Part shown: piece after piece, positions 20,287 to 31,748 of the stretch | Layout of the letters: the number at the start of each line of letters is the position of its first letter | Numbering within the stretch: position 1 is the first letter of the stretch | NCBI GenBank assembly: GCA_038363925.1 | Contig: JAQQWL010000006.1 | Location: 1,406,501 to 1,470,500 of the forward strand | Direction: 5' to 3' | DNA: 64,000 nt | Source: Apiospora phragmitis | Taxonomy: Eukaryota > Ascomycota > Sordariomycetes > Amphisphaeriales > Apiosporaceae | Translations under genes and position numbers: made by a program | The notes under the pieces: generated by a model | The model's database searches: none | What the model was told of the DNA's origin: nothing | Seen by the model: only the letters and a program-made list of their open reading frames with translations

Positions 20287-22942
20287 GTTTGCGACCTTTC
20301 TGGGGTGGTCGGTCAAGGGAGTAGGAATGCGATGGCTGTATGAGGGTTTGGGCTAGCTGGCGAAAGAGCAGTCTTCGAGGTAGACGCCTAACCTAGGTCG
20401 CAAGGATAATTTTCTGGGTTGGGGTATCTAAATATGAAACGGAGAAGGTTGCTGTGCTGGGTGGTACCGTGGCGTTTCTTAACATATGCAGGTAGTTGCT
20501 GGCTCGGTGGGGATGGCGGTGGAGGGAAGAAGAAGGAAAACAGATAAAGTGCCAATGATGAACCGACACGAAATACTTCAGGCGCTTTGTTGCGATGCGT
20601 AGGGAGGACCGGAAATCAGGAATCTTAGGAATTCGCCATGCACCATACTGTACTATGCCTTGGCCAGCATCGGCTTTCAGCACAGAGAGAACAGCGGCAG
20701 TCTAGACAAGACAAGACAACCCACCCACCCTTGCAGAACGCGCGCAAGCCTATCGCAATGCAATGGTATCAGGATGCCGCATCCAGGGGTGGTCTGGTCT
20801 TTGTCTGTCGATTAAGCTAGCGGGAGGGAACCCGAATGGGGGTGGTTACTGATGAGCACACACACCCAGACACCACATCGTCTCAGGGATCTACTGTACA
20901 TATGGAGGTACAGAAAATGGGCCCTGTCAACTCGGCTATCGTGGGTGGATTCTGCCCGTCAAAGCCACTTACGAAACATTTCCAGGACAGTCCAGGCAAC
21001 GGATATCGCGACTGGCTGGCTTGTCAAAGCTTTTGGTTTTAGCTGCTCTTGGAAATTGGGCAGGGAGTAGTGGGAAAAGTGCCATCAATGTGTTTCAGCT
21101 GCGTATGAGGTCATCCCCGCTTACTTACTCACTTAAACTTACTCGCCTAACCCAACCTAACGCTTACCTAACCGCCGGGACCCAATGTACACCCCCCACA
21201 GTCTTGGCTCTTCCACCTCCTGACTACCCCGTAGCAAGGATGAACCAGCCTCAACACTGACGAATTGACATACTCGTATTAGATATCATGGTATAGACCC
21301 TCTCGTATACCTCTCTCGTTACTGTTTATCTTTCAAACCTGAAAGCCTTTCTTGTAATGCCAAAATTGACTCATAAGAATCATCTTTTGAATATGTCCTA
21401 CCGCTTGGTGGCTATGTAGCAGGCTCCCCGTAATTAACGATCCAGCCTGCCAGCAGATCAGCGGGAGGGCCTTCACGACAGCCAGCGGGGTTAGATCTCC
21501 GGAAAGGTCCAGTTTACGAAACTGCGCCACAGGACAATTTGCGAGTACCGGCTTTAAGTGCACAACCTTCTTCGTCCGTTGCATTGCTGCCCGTCGGAGC
21601 TGAAGTTGCTGCTGCTGCTGCTGCTGCCTCTTCGGGCCTAGTATTAGGCCCGGGTACGTCGTGCGAATATACGGTAGGCTCGAATCGAGCTTCCGTGCTC
21701 TCGATATGCGTCCAGATGCGACGCAGCCAGCAGCGTCCCAAAGCCAGCATGGTGCCAAACGATGATCAGCAAACCACAACGGCGTAGTGGAAGGGGTGAA
21801 GCAGATTACGAGAGCTTGGAGCACGTGGCTTGTGTGAAATACCTACCCTGGAATAGGTCGAGGATACAACTCGCCGCGTTCAGTTGCTTTGGTAGAGAAA
21901 GTCATAACAAGACTAAATAGAGGGACGATGATTGGAGGTTTCGATACCAAGCAGGCAACTAAGGAAGCAGCTAGACAATTGCTACTGGATGCAAAAAGCA
22001 CTGTTGTTTGGTTCCCTGGCTGAACACCTACTTGGAATATGATATATACGGCATGAGCTTTCGGGTTGAAGCACTTGGCAAAAGGATAGGGGTTAAGGAT
22101 TGCTGACTGCACCATCACGCGGGTTTGGTTGCGTACTTCATTTGTGTGTATCCCCTTATGCAATACTTCAAAGTCGGGATTTGTCTAATCGTGCAGAACG
22201 AGTTCAGATCTACGCAGTGTTCATCCTACATGGTCATCATATCAAGCATGTTTCACAAATCGTACAAGTAAAGTTGAATTTCATATCATGCAAATGAGTG
22301 TTTGTATTAACGAATGTGTTTAAAGGCAATCAAGTGCCTACCGCTCTTCACTGGTGAACGACCGAATCATCAACGTGAAGGCCAGAAGCAAACAGGGGCA
22401 TTGGACCCGCCTAGGTCATCATGCTTCTGAAGCATCTCCCACTTCATCAACCGCTGCCACAAGTCTTCTGGCCTTTCAGGGCACTGATGAGGAGTCCGGG
22501 CTGAATCATACTATCACATAATGATGATGTCTAAGAGTGATGGCCCCCTGGGTGGTCTACTCGGCAGCTCATAGCGGACTGCCGGCTATCTCCCAACTGA
22601 ATGCATGCAGCCTCAAGGCGACCCAAGGTTTTGGCCTAGTCAGCCAGAGGGAACATCACGAACCGCCTGGTTCCGAACACTTCCATCCCTGATGGACGAA
22701 GCATTAAGATCACTTCACCTTCTGCATCGGTCGTGTGGTCTAACCCACATTGTGGCTCTGAGCTGTGGAGTTTTCACCGGCCCTAGATCATGGGATCTCC
22801 GCTTCCAATTCTGTTTGGGATCGGGTGTTAAACAGTACCGAAGAACGCCGTATAGACGCGGCCCGGGATGTCGGCTTAATGTCGCCCTCGCTTTGTGGAG
22901 GGATTGTGATGATTGCAGAGTCTGTCACCGTAGAGATTGAAC
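20287..22942. other. 2.7-kb intergenic region, no gene seen
   Basis: Upstream of the AhpC/TSA-like gene and downstream of UPF1, with no recognisable coding region on either strand. A TGC trinucleotide repeat lies at 21607-21627. The left part should include the promoter of the AhpC/TSA-like gene. Confidence 0.5.
21607..21627. repeat. TGC trinucleotide microsatellite, seven perfect units
   Basis: Seven uninterrupted TGC units outside any recognised gene. Confidence 0.9.
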
Positions 22943-25900
22943 TCAGTCAAAGCCACCGCCAATCTGACTGGCAAAAGCCGTGCTGATGCTCTTCTCGTCA
23001 TCATCATAGCGACGTCCAAAGCCGTTGGTGTAACCAGGTCGGCCTCCAGAGCTCTCAACATACTGCTTCAAGCGATCCGAGTGGGTGTAGGAAGCGGGCC
23101 GGGACCGAAGTACGTCTGGCAAACCGGCTCCTAGACTGGCGCCACCCTGGCCAACACCTTTGCCACCAATGATGCTAGAAGTCGTGTCTGTGTACTCTGA
23201 CGTCGCAACGCTTTCACCGGCAACACTCTCGGTGCCACGACCACCACGCTTGCCACTTACGCGACCAGCGGATGAGTTGAACCCGGGCAGGCCAGGCCAC
23301 TGCTCGGCGTTGAAGTGCGCAAACATGGGCGGGAAGGCTGTGTTGCCAATGCCAGCACCTCCCAAGGCCGAGCTGTGAAGACTCGAGACGTCATCGGGAA
23401 TGTAAGACATCATCGAGTTCGAATCAAACTCATGGCTCGGTGATGGGCCATTGAAACCGCCGTTGCGGCCATTGGGGAAGCCGCTGCCACTGGAGATATA
23501 AGACATTTGGTGGGGTCTCTGGCGGAAAGTATTTTTGGGTCGTCCAAATTGCATCAGGGACGTCTGCAGGTTCGTCAAAGGTCCCTCAACCAGACATTTC
23601 TGCTCCTTGAAATGTACAAGCAAATGGTGCCAGAGGTCATGTTTGGCCAAGACCTTCGGGTTTCCAATGATGACCAGACCGTATTTAGCACGGGTTAAAG
23701 CGACATTCAGACGGCGTGGATCGGATAAGAAACCAATGCCCTGATTGTCGTTGGAGCGCACACAAGACAAGACAATGAAGTCCTTCTCTCGGCCCTGGAA
23801 AGCGTCGACAGAAGCCACTTCAACTTCCTTGTAGGATTCCTTCTTGAAAGTGCCCGTGTTCTGCATGGTATTCACGATGTAGCTGCGTTGGCCCTCGTAT
23901 GGAGTAATCACACCAATGTCACCCGGTCGCACACCAGCTTTGAAAAAGCGAGTCACGATCTTCTCAACGTTAGAGGCTTCCGTTCGGTTCAGGTACGATG
24001 TTCCGGATGCGGAAATCTCCTCGTTTCCGAGATTGCACCAGAACATCATGGGAGACTCGGCCACGGGCCAAGGGAAATCAACGTCCTTGCGGATTCTGTT
24101 TGGCGCAGAAACACCGTTCTGAAGAGATCCCTCATAGAACATGTTGGACGGGAACTTGGACAGGCAAGGATGCATACGATACTGGATGTTCAGTCGGATG
24201 GGTGTGAACCCGATTCGGACCAATCGCTCGAACAGCGACTGGTTCAGACCAGCCTTAGCGGCCTTCTTGTTCATGATCACAGGTCCAAGTTGCTTGTGGT
24301 CTCCCACGAGCACGACCTGCTTGCATCCCAAAACCAGGGGGATCATACACTCCGGCTCGGCAGACTGGGTCGATTCGTCAATCAGAACGTTGCGGAACTT
24401 CATCTTGGCTAGGCGAGGATCTCCGGCACCGACACATGTGCAGCATACGACGTCAGCGTTACTCAGGATTTCCCTTTCAGCCGCCCTGGTAAGCTGCTTG
24501 AATTTCTTTTCATCTTGACTTGAAAGTTCATTGGCTTCGTTCTTGAGTTGGGTAAATTTCATCAACTCAGGGTTGCTGTCAAGCATGCGCACCTGCTCGT
24601 GCAGAGCCAGGAAGCTAACCGATGACTCTACATCTTCGCGTGATTTGGCCGTGAGTCGGACAACCTTGAGACCGGTAAGGTTGATACGCTCGCAAAGCTG
24701 ATCCACTGCGACGTTCGAAGGTGCACACACTAGAACTTGGCCGTTGTTCATCTTGGCAAGATGATAAATAATAGTCGCGGACGTGACCGTCTTGCCGGTT
24801 CCTGGGGGGCCTTGAATGAGACTAAGTGGAGTAGAGAGGACGTTCTTGATAGCATTGATCTGACTGCCGTTTAGCTCTGGAAGGCCGGGAACACTGAACT
24901 TCTTAGGTAGGTTGGCCTTCATAGGAGCAACGGCAACTTCGTGGCCCAACAGCTTGTGGAAGATGTAGCCTGACACGCTCATGTCATCAACAGCGAACGT
25001 CTTCATGGCGGCTTGCATACGATCATACGAAGTCGCTTTCCAGACGTAGTCGGCCGAGAAATTATGCGTGCATTCAGTCGGTACAGATTTGTCGTTTCCA
25101 GTCTTGCGCAATTCCAAGGTGACCTCGTCGTTCTGGCTGTTGGGGATTTTAATCACGTAGCCAACGCCTTCCCAGCCTGGGCGCAACTCTCCCTTGTACT
25201 TGAGACGCATCTCGTCGCCCACAGCGAGCTTGACATCACCTGATTCGAGCTTAGGGAATGTGAAGCTCGCTGTATGCTTGTAGTTGAGACCGATATCCCA
25301 GCGAACTACCAAACCGTCCTCCGACTGAGCTTCCTTGAGCTTCTTGTCGTAGTCGGATTCCATCTTGACAAGTGGGCCAAAAATATTCTGGTATTGGTAC
25401 GGGTCTTCGTATTTCAGCAACACGGGGTGAGGTTCGTCGTCGACACTGGCGGCCTTCTCGAGATCAGCCACGGTGGCATTGGTGTTGTCCTTCCACATTT
25501 CCTCAAGTTTTGCAATCATGGGAGGTGTCAAGTGTCTAGCTCGAAGTTGCTCGGTATCACTGGGAGGGGCTACGAGCCACGACAGAAAACCGCGGTCTTC
25601 GATCAGAGGTTGCCACCTGGAGATGTCCCAACTCATATCCTTGGACGATGGAGCGGCGCCACAGGGTTGGCGGCAGAGGAGCACGACGACCGTGTCCGAC
25701 TTGGCAGGGATGAACCCGAGGAGGAAGACGTTCTTTGTACCGCAGTTGTAGCACTCGAGAATGGTGTCGCCGAGGGTGGATTGAGGGTGAAGTTGTACTT
25801 CCTTGTGCCGAGCTCTGACTAGGTGGTTGACAATGTGAGACGAGCTGGCATTGCCGCGGGCACTGCAAAACCACTTGCTGCATGCAAGACACTTGACAAC

Positions 25901-26399
25901 AGAGCCGGGAGCGTGGATGCCGCAGTATCTTCGAGGTAGTCAGTAAGTGTGGTGTTATGCGACGCAATGACCATGGGTAGATATATACATACGCGCAGGC
26001 ATGATCGGGCAGTTTCTTCTCTTCTTCGGGGGTGTTCTTGAGGTTGAGGCCCTTCATGGCCCCAACGGCAGCACTTGCCATGCTCTCATTATCGTCATCC
26101 TCGAATGCGGCTTCGGTCTCATTGTCGTCGTCGTCGGTGCGGCGGCGCGCGTTTCTCGTCGGGTTGCGACCACCAAGCTTTCCATACAACAAACCGTCGT
26201 CGGCGTCTAACGTGGAAAGATCATCGTCGCCAGCGTTTATGGCAGCAGCAGAGTCGGAGATTAGGTGGTTGCCGACGTGGGTAAAGGCGCCCTCCATGGC
26301 CGCGGAGAAGCTGGCCGGGGTTAATGTAGAAGCTTTGGCTGACCTCGCTTTTCGAGCCTTGGCTGGAGCGCTGCGCTGTTGAGGTAGATTAGAAGCCAT
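22943..26399 (-). CDS. UPF1: NMD RNA helicase Upf1
   Basis: Exon 1 26399..25993, intron 25992..25929 (64 nt, GTATGT..AAG), exon 2 25928..22943; 1130 aa, the usual size. After an acidic N-terminus, the zinc-binding CH domain spans the splice site: [30 protein letters not shown] and [20 protein letters not shown]. The SF1 helicase core follows, with Walker A GPPGTGKT at about 509-516, the Walker B-like [26 protein letters not shown], the motif V region [15 protein letters not shown] and motif [15 protein letters not shown]. The tail is Gly/Ser-rich. Upf1 is an ATP-dependent RNA helicase; with Upf2/Upf3 it triggers decay of mRNAs with premature stops, acting in the cytoplasm on terminating ribosomes. 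The start at 26399 (MASNLPQQ) is chosen because the further upstream in-frame start would add an unrelated hydrophobic leader. It is divergent to IMP4. Confidence 0.97.
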
Positions 26400-27113
26400 G
26401 CTTGCGATGCGACAAATGCACGTCGAAGGAGAAAAAGTGAGGAAGGCAGGAGGCCAAAGGGCCAAGAGAATATTATGGCGCTGGTAAGAAGGGAGCGGGT
26501 AAAAGAAAAGCCAAACATATACAAGAGCATGCCACTCACTAAATCAATAATTTGGATTTCGTCTTGGTTCAGCTCGAGCCTGGTCCGGCGGGAGGGATAG
26601 GTGGGCGGATGAATGCGGGAGTTGATGGATGGGACACGGAAGGGAAATGCGTCACATCATTGAAGCGCTCGTCGCAAGGGAAAGAGGTTGCCCGGCACAC
26701 AAAACTCCCACTCGGTGGTTGTTTTAATGGTGATTATTTTGTTGTCAGCGATGGAGTTTTAGACTTGGGGAAAATGCCCACATTGGTTCATTGTCCCCCC
26801 CCTCTTCCCCCAAACCCAAAGCAAAGGCTCGTCCCCAAAAGTGCGGCGAGGTTGAAGTGGGCTGTAGTGGGTCCGCGTGCTCTGGATTATCAGCGATAGG
26901 CGGCGATAAGGCTAACTGCCTCTGAACTTTTTAGAGGGGCTCCTCCTGTAGCTTTTGAAATGTTCTTGAGGCCTGCAGCCAGACCGTCGCAAAACATTGA
27001 ACTGAGATACTCGACTACGTTGTAACCCAACAACCATTTCCTAATCCCTCCCGGACATACTCTGACACAACTGCCACTGCTCTTGGTCGCTCAACCACAG
27101 CCCAGTCGCAGTC
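26400..27113. promoter_or_regulatory. Shared divergent upstream region of UPF1 and IMP4
   Basis: The start codons lie 714 bp apart and face away from each other. It contains a C-rich run (about 26797-26813) and no gene. A common promoter for these two RNA-processing genes is possible but not shown by any specific site. Confidence 0.5.
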
Positions 27114-28620
27114 ATGATTCGCCGACAAGCCCGTCAAAGTACGTGTTTCCAGATTCGATTTCTCAAAGTGGTCGCTAACAGACATCTTTCTATAGGGCGC
27201 GACTACCTGTATCGCAAAGCACTTACATTACGAGATGCCGAGATTGTACGTCCTCCCAGTATGGCTATTCGTAACGGACGGGAACTGACCGGCTTCATCT
27301 AGTCAGAGAAGCGCGCCAAATTGCGACAGTCACTGGCTACGGGAAAACCATTGTCGGATCCGAAGATCGCCAACGACAAGGAGCTGAGGAAAGACTTCGT
27401 ATACGATGAATCGCGCCCCGACCGCACCGTCGACGAAGAGTTAGACTTGGATGACGAGTACAGCCAGCTTGAGGGTATCGTGGAGCCAAGAATCTTGGTT
27501 GTAAGTCGCCAGGTTGACTCGTTGATGCTGTCCATGCCGATGGATTTGCGCCTCTCTGCGTTCTCCGCTAACGACGATTGTGCGGGCAGACCACATCGCG
27601 CGACCCTTCAGCCCGTCTTTCAGCCTTTGCCAAGGAAATGAGGCTACTCTTGTGAGTTCTCAGTTTGCAATTGGATATTGTAAAGAAAAAAAGAGCTAAC
27701 GCCGTATCCAGCCCTACGGCTGTACGACTGAACCGTGGAAATGTCATCTTGCCGGACTTAGTTCGAAGCACACAATCTGCCGGTCTATCTGACATCGTCC
27801 TGCTGCATGAGAAGTAAGTGCTGCTCTACCTATACCTTTGAAATGGGTACCAATGCTCACATGACGACATTAGGCGTGGTGTTCCGACAGCTCTGACTAT
27901 ATCGCATTTACCCTGGGGACCCACAGTCAGCTTTTCCCTCCATAACGTCGTGCTGGTAAGCATCTGTCCTTCAATACTTCCGACCTCTCAATATAGGAAT
28001 TACATGAACCGCCTGCTAAATTGTTCCATGCAGCGTCATGACATACCAGGTAGTATCCGCGGTACAGTGTAAGTCTTCTTCTGAGTGATGCTGCGTGTCA
28101 CCGTATCTCTCGACCAAACCTCCTGCTAACTCTTTAACAGGAGCGAAAGCTACCCACATATCCTCTTCGAGGGGTTCTCGACCAGACTGGGCCGCAGGGT
28201 GTGCAGGGTGCTCAAGAACCTGTTTCCTCCACGAGAACCATTGACGAGTCAAACAAAACTCGGGTCAAGAGTCGTGACGTTTGTGAACATCAACGACTCC
28301 ATTGAGATCAGACATCATGTGTTTGTGAAAACTGGATACGACAGCGTAGAGTTGAGCGAAGTCGGTAAGTATCCCAAGACGGAGTTTCCCTTTCCTCACT
28401 CCTTTCTAGAGCCTGATGCTTGAGAATTTCTTTCACCTCTCTCTCTTCCAACGCAACTTGAATGGGTAGAGCGATGGCTAATGTTGGGCAACGAAAAGGT
28501 CCTCGTATGACGATGAGAATATTCGAAATCCGCAACGGACTGTTAGACAATAAGGATGCCGACGTCGAGTGGCATCTGAGCCAGTATACACGAACAGGAC
28601 GCAAGAAGGATTACCTATGA
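27114..28620 (+). CDS. IMP4: U3 snoRNP protein Imp4 (Brix domain)
   Basis: Nine exons: 27114..27138, 27196..27245, 27303..27500, 27590..27651, 27712..27813, 27874..27955, 28034..28068, 28141..28364, 28472..28620. All eight introns have GT..AG ends and restore one 308-aa frame. The N-terminus [18 protein letters not shown] is the Imp4 basic helix. The Brix domain reads [73 protein letters not shown], then [20 protein letters not shown] and MRIFEIRNG near the end. Imp4 works with Imp3 and Mpp10 in the nucleolar small-subunit processome, helping U3 snoRNA pair with pre-rRNA for 18S cleavage. Length matches yeast (290 aa). The last acceptor is GTAGAG, used at the second AG. Confidence 0.95.
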
Positions 28621-30640
28621 GCAAAACGATCTGGTCGATTCGGACAGCAATTGGGGTCGTTTTCCGCTCACACGAAGATGTGGTTTACTGGACTATGCTG
28701 AATTTCGTGGCGGAACCATGCATATCTCTGCACCGGGGATTGGAACACATAAATTGGGGTTGCAAGGAGGGCACCAGCATAACATCCAGTAACGGAGCGC
28801 ACAAATTCGGCGCCGGTGTGGGAGAAGATTAGATTTCTCATGGTGGACTTGGTGCTGAGAGGCATATCAAAGATGATGGATGCACTCGCAAGAAGCTCTA
28901 GGTCAGGGGGTGGGGGCAAATTATAGGCCAGCCATTGGCAATAGCATCAGGTACAGTCTATTCTACTGGCATTTAGAAGGCAGTAGCAAATCTGTAATGC
29001 TCTTTTCTTCGCCGTTTGAGATCCCTGACGCATAACGGTTCAAAGATGCAGACGAGGTCATCGTTGGCCCGATATTAGGCCATATACCAGAGACTATAAT
29101 TCGTGACCCGCAGCAGGAGTTGAAGAGATAACAAAAGGATAGGATTTCTACATGTAAGAGGTCGCAAATAAGGCAATCAAGTGCGTGAAAGCGAATAGAA
29201 GATTCGCGATCATGTCTAGCATCGAATCTCACTTTTGGACAATACGATGGATGCTTAATGCTTATTATGGGCTCCGTCACCACGGACGGTAAGCATTTAT
29301 CCGTAGTATTATCTCGTAATGCGTGTCTTACCGACGTATACTCAAAGCCTGCAGGCGTACGATTCTCGAAGGTATTCTGCCATGGTCGAACAAATGCCGT
29401 ACGTCGGGACAAGACGCTAGCCTAATACATAGCATGAAGTCAGGTGACTCAGTCAAGGGCAATACTGGAGCCTACTTCTGGAGCAGAAAGACTGGAGATG
29501 AGCATGTTGAATAGCTGCCTGTTTGTAGGGACTGTTGAAAATATCGACTAGATACGCTCGCATGACAGACCCAAGGTACGAGCCCAGCAGACATTGAATT
29601 GATTTACGGCAAGCGATGATGGGTGTTGATTGATGAGGCGACGAGAACTTAGCAACACAGCCTCGGACTGACGACGCATGGCTTTTTGCCATTTGCCATG
29701 GAGGGAGCACTAATAAACTACTTGCATGTAACCGTGGGCTAGATCGTGCTGTCGATGAGCGGATGAGCGGGCTGTGCTTATTTTAGATATCTGACGGGGT
29801 CGTCTTACTGGGCTGGCTTGGCTGGCTGCGCCGAGAGCAGCACATGAGCTAAAGGAGGTTCGCTTTCGGCTAAGGGCTGGTGCCGGGGTTCCACCGTAGT
29901 ATTTGCTGTGCCAATGGCAACATTGATCATTGATGGGCCCATCAATCACGTTGAACCCTTACATGCAATCCCCCAAGTCCCTACGGACGGAGCACTGGAG
30001 CGGTGTTCGCATCAGTACTAAGCCTTCCTCTTGCTTGCAGCTGACATCAAAGTATCTACTCACCCGATTTATCTAGCTAAGGTACATACATCCTTATGCA
30101 GGCTGATTGACTCCTGTGCTCAAGTATGAGAGCATAATAATCTCGAACCTCCCCAACTTCTGGCCGTTTAAACATTTCCGCTTGTTTCGTTTCTTGTTTT
30201 TCACTTTGCCCTCGTCTCTTTGTTACCCACCTGGGCCAAACCAAAGTGCTCTGTTTCAGATTGATAGATACTCTACCCATATCGATTTTCGTCGCATTGC
30301 GAAAAAGCAGGGCGAGAAGTAAAGACGTCATTGTCCAGGAGAACGGTCCCCAATCCTGTCTGTATCCATCCTAATTTACTTAATCTGGAGGAGGCCGGGT
30401 TACTTGCTACGACACTACTAAGCCCAATCCAATAACGCCCCCGGATCCGCCGCCTTTCAAGCAAGAACCAGCCTAGGAGATTGCCATTGATCTTTTCGCT
30501 CCACCAACAACAACACCACCAAACAAGGTCGTTCGACGGGCCAGCGAACCATTCCTTCTTCAACTCTTCCATCAACAGAATTACTGTCATTGTACGGGCC
30601 CAACCATCGGAATCGCTCAAGTCATCAAATTTAGCCCGTC
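28621..30640. other. 2-kb intergenic region upstream of SSO1, no gene seen
   Basis: No ORF with a recognisable domain. The part next to SSO1 (about 30180-30640) is CT/CA-rich, as expected for a fungal promoter and leader. Confidence 0.5.
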
Positions 30641-31748
30641 ATGTCTTACAGCAACCCCTACTCGAATGCTCCGGCTGCCGAGCAGGGTGGCTATGGTGGT
30701 CAACAGGTAAGCCTAGCCCAAACCACCAACAACTTCCTTTTCATCAACGCCGAGTGATGCGCCAATGCGATAATTCGCCATGTCCCTTTACGGAAGACCA
30801 CGGCTAACGATGACGGGTCGCTTGATTGCAGGATTACGAGATGAACAACTACGGCACACAACACACAACACCGTCGACACTTTCTCAGAACGACTTTCTG
30901 CAACGCGTCGGCCACCTTCGCAATGAGCTCACCTCGTTCCAGAAGAATGTCCAGGCCATTTCGTCGATGCATGCGCGCGCATTGGACGAGGCCGACAACG
31001 GCATGTCAGCGCAGCAGGTAGAGCGCCTCACGGTCGAGACCCGCGCTCTCATCCAGGGCATCCGCGACCAGTTGAAGTTCCTGGCCCAGGACGCTGCAAA
31101 CACCCAAGACGGCAGCAAGACGACGAAAAACAACCAAGTCAACACCATCAAGAACAACTTCCAGAACGAACTTCACGCCTACCAAGACGCGGAGAACGCC
31201 TACCGCCAGCGCTACCGTGAGCAAATCGCCCGTCAGTACCGCATCGTGAACCCCAATGCCACGGAGCAAGAAGTGCAGGAGGCAGCCAGTACCGACTGGG
31301 GCAACGAGGGCGTTTTTCAGACAGCTGTAAGTGTTACTAGCATATCCGGAAGTAATTGCCGACGGCATAACTAACCAAAGCTCAGCTTCGCACCAACCGT
31401 ACGGGTCAGGCGACCTCAGTGCTGGGCAACGTGCGCGCACGTCATAACGAGCTGCAGCGCATCGAGCAGACTATTACGGAGCTTGCAGAGATGTTCCAGG
31501 ACCTGGCGGTGCTCGTCGAGCAGCAGGAGATTCCTGTTCAAACGGCTGTCAACAACGCTGAAGATACTACCAAGCACATTGACGAGGGCAACGCCCATGT
31601 TTACAAGGCCCAAAACAGCGCTCGCAACCGAAGAAAGTGGAAGTGGTACTGCCTGCTCGTCGTCGTGCTCATCCTCATCATCATCGCCATCATCCTGGCC
31701 GTTTACTTTACGATTGGACCGGGAGGGAACAAGAACAAGCAGCAATAA
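30641..31748 (+). CDS. SSO1: Plasma-membrane t-SNARE syntaxin (Sso1/Sso2 type)
   Basis: Exons 30641..30706, 30832..31326, 31386..31748; introns 125 nt (CTAAC branch) and 59 nt (CTAAC branch); 307 aa. The Tyr/Gly/Gln-rich head (MSYSNPYSNAPAAEQGGYGG) precedes the Habc domain (FLQRVGHLRNELTSFQKNVQ, QVERLTVETRALIQGIRDQL). The linker has AYRQRYREQIARQYRIVNPN. The Qa-SNARE helix is NELQRIEQTITELAEMFQDL with the zero-layer Gln at about 225. A C-terminal membrane anchor follows (WYCLLVVVLILIIIAIILAV, about 275-297), with a short tail GPGGNKNKQQ. In yeast, Sso1/2 pair with Sec9 and Snc1/2 to fuse exocytic vesicles at the plasma membrane; in filamentous fungi the same protein supports hyphal tip secretion. 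Confidence 0.95.
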
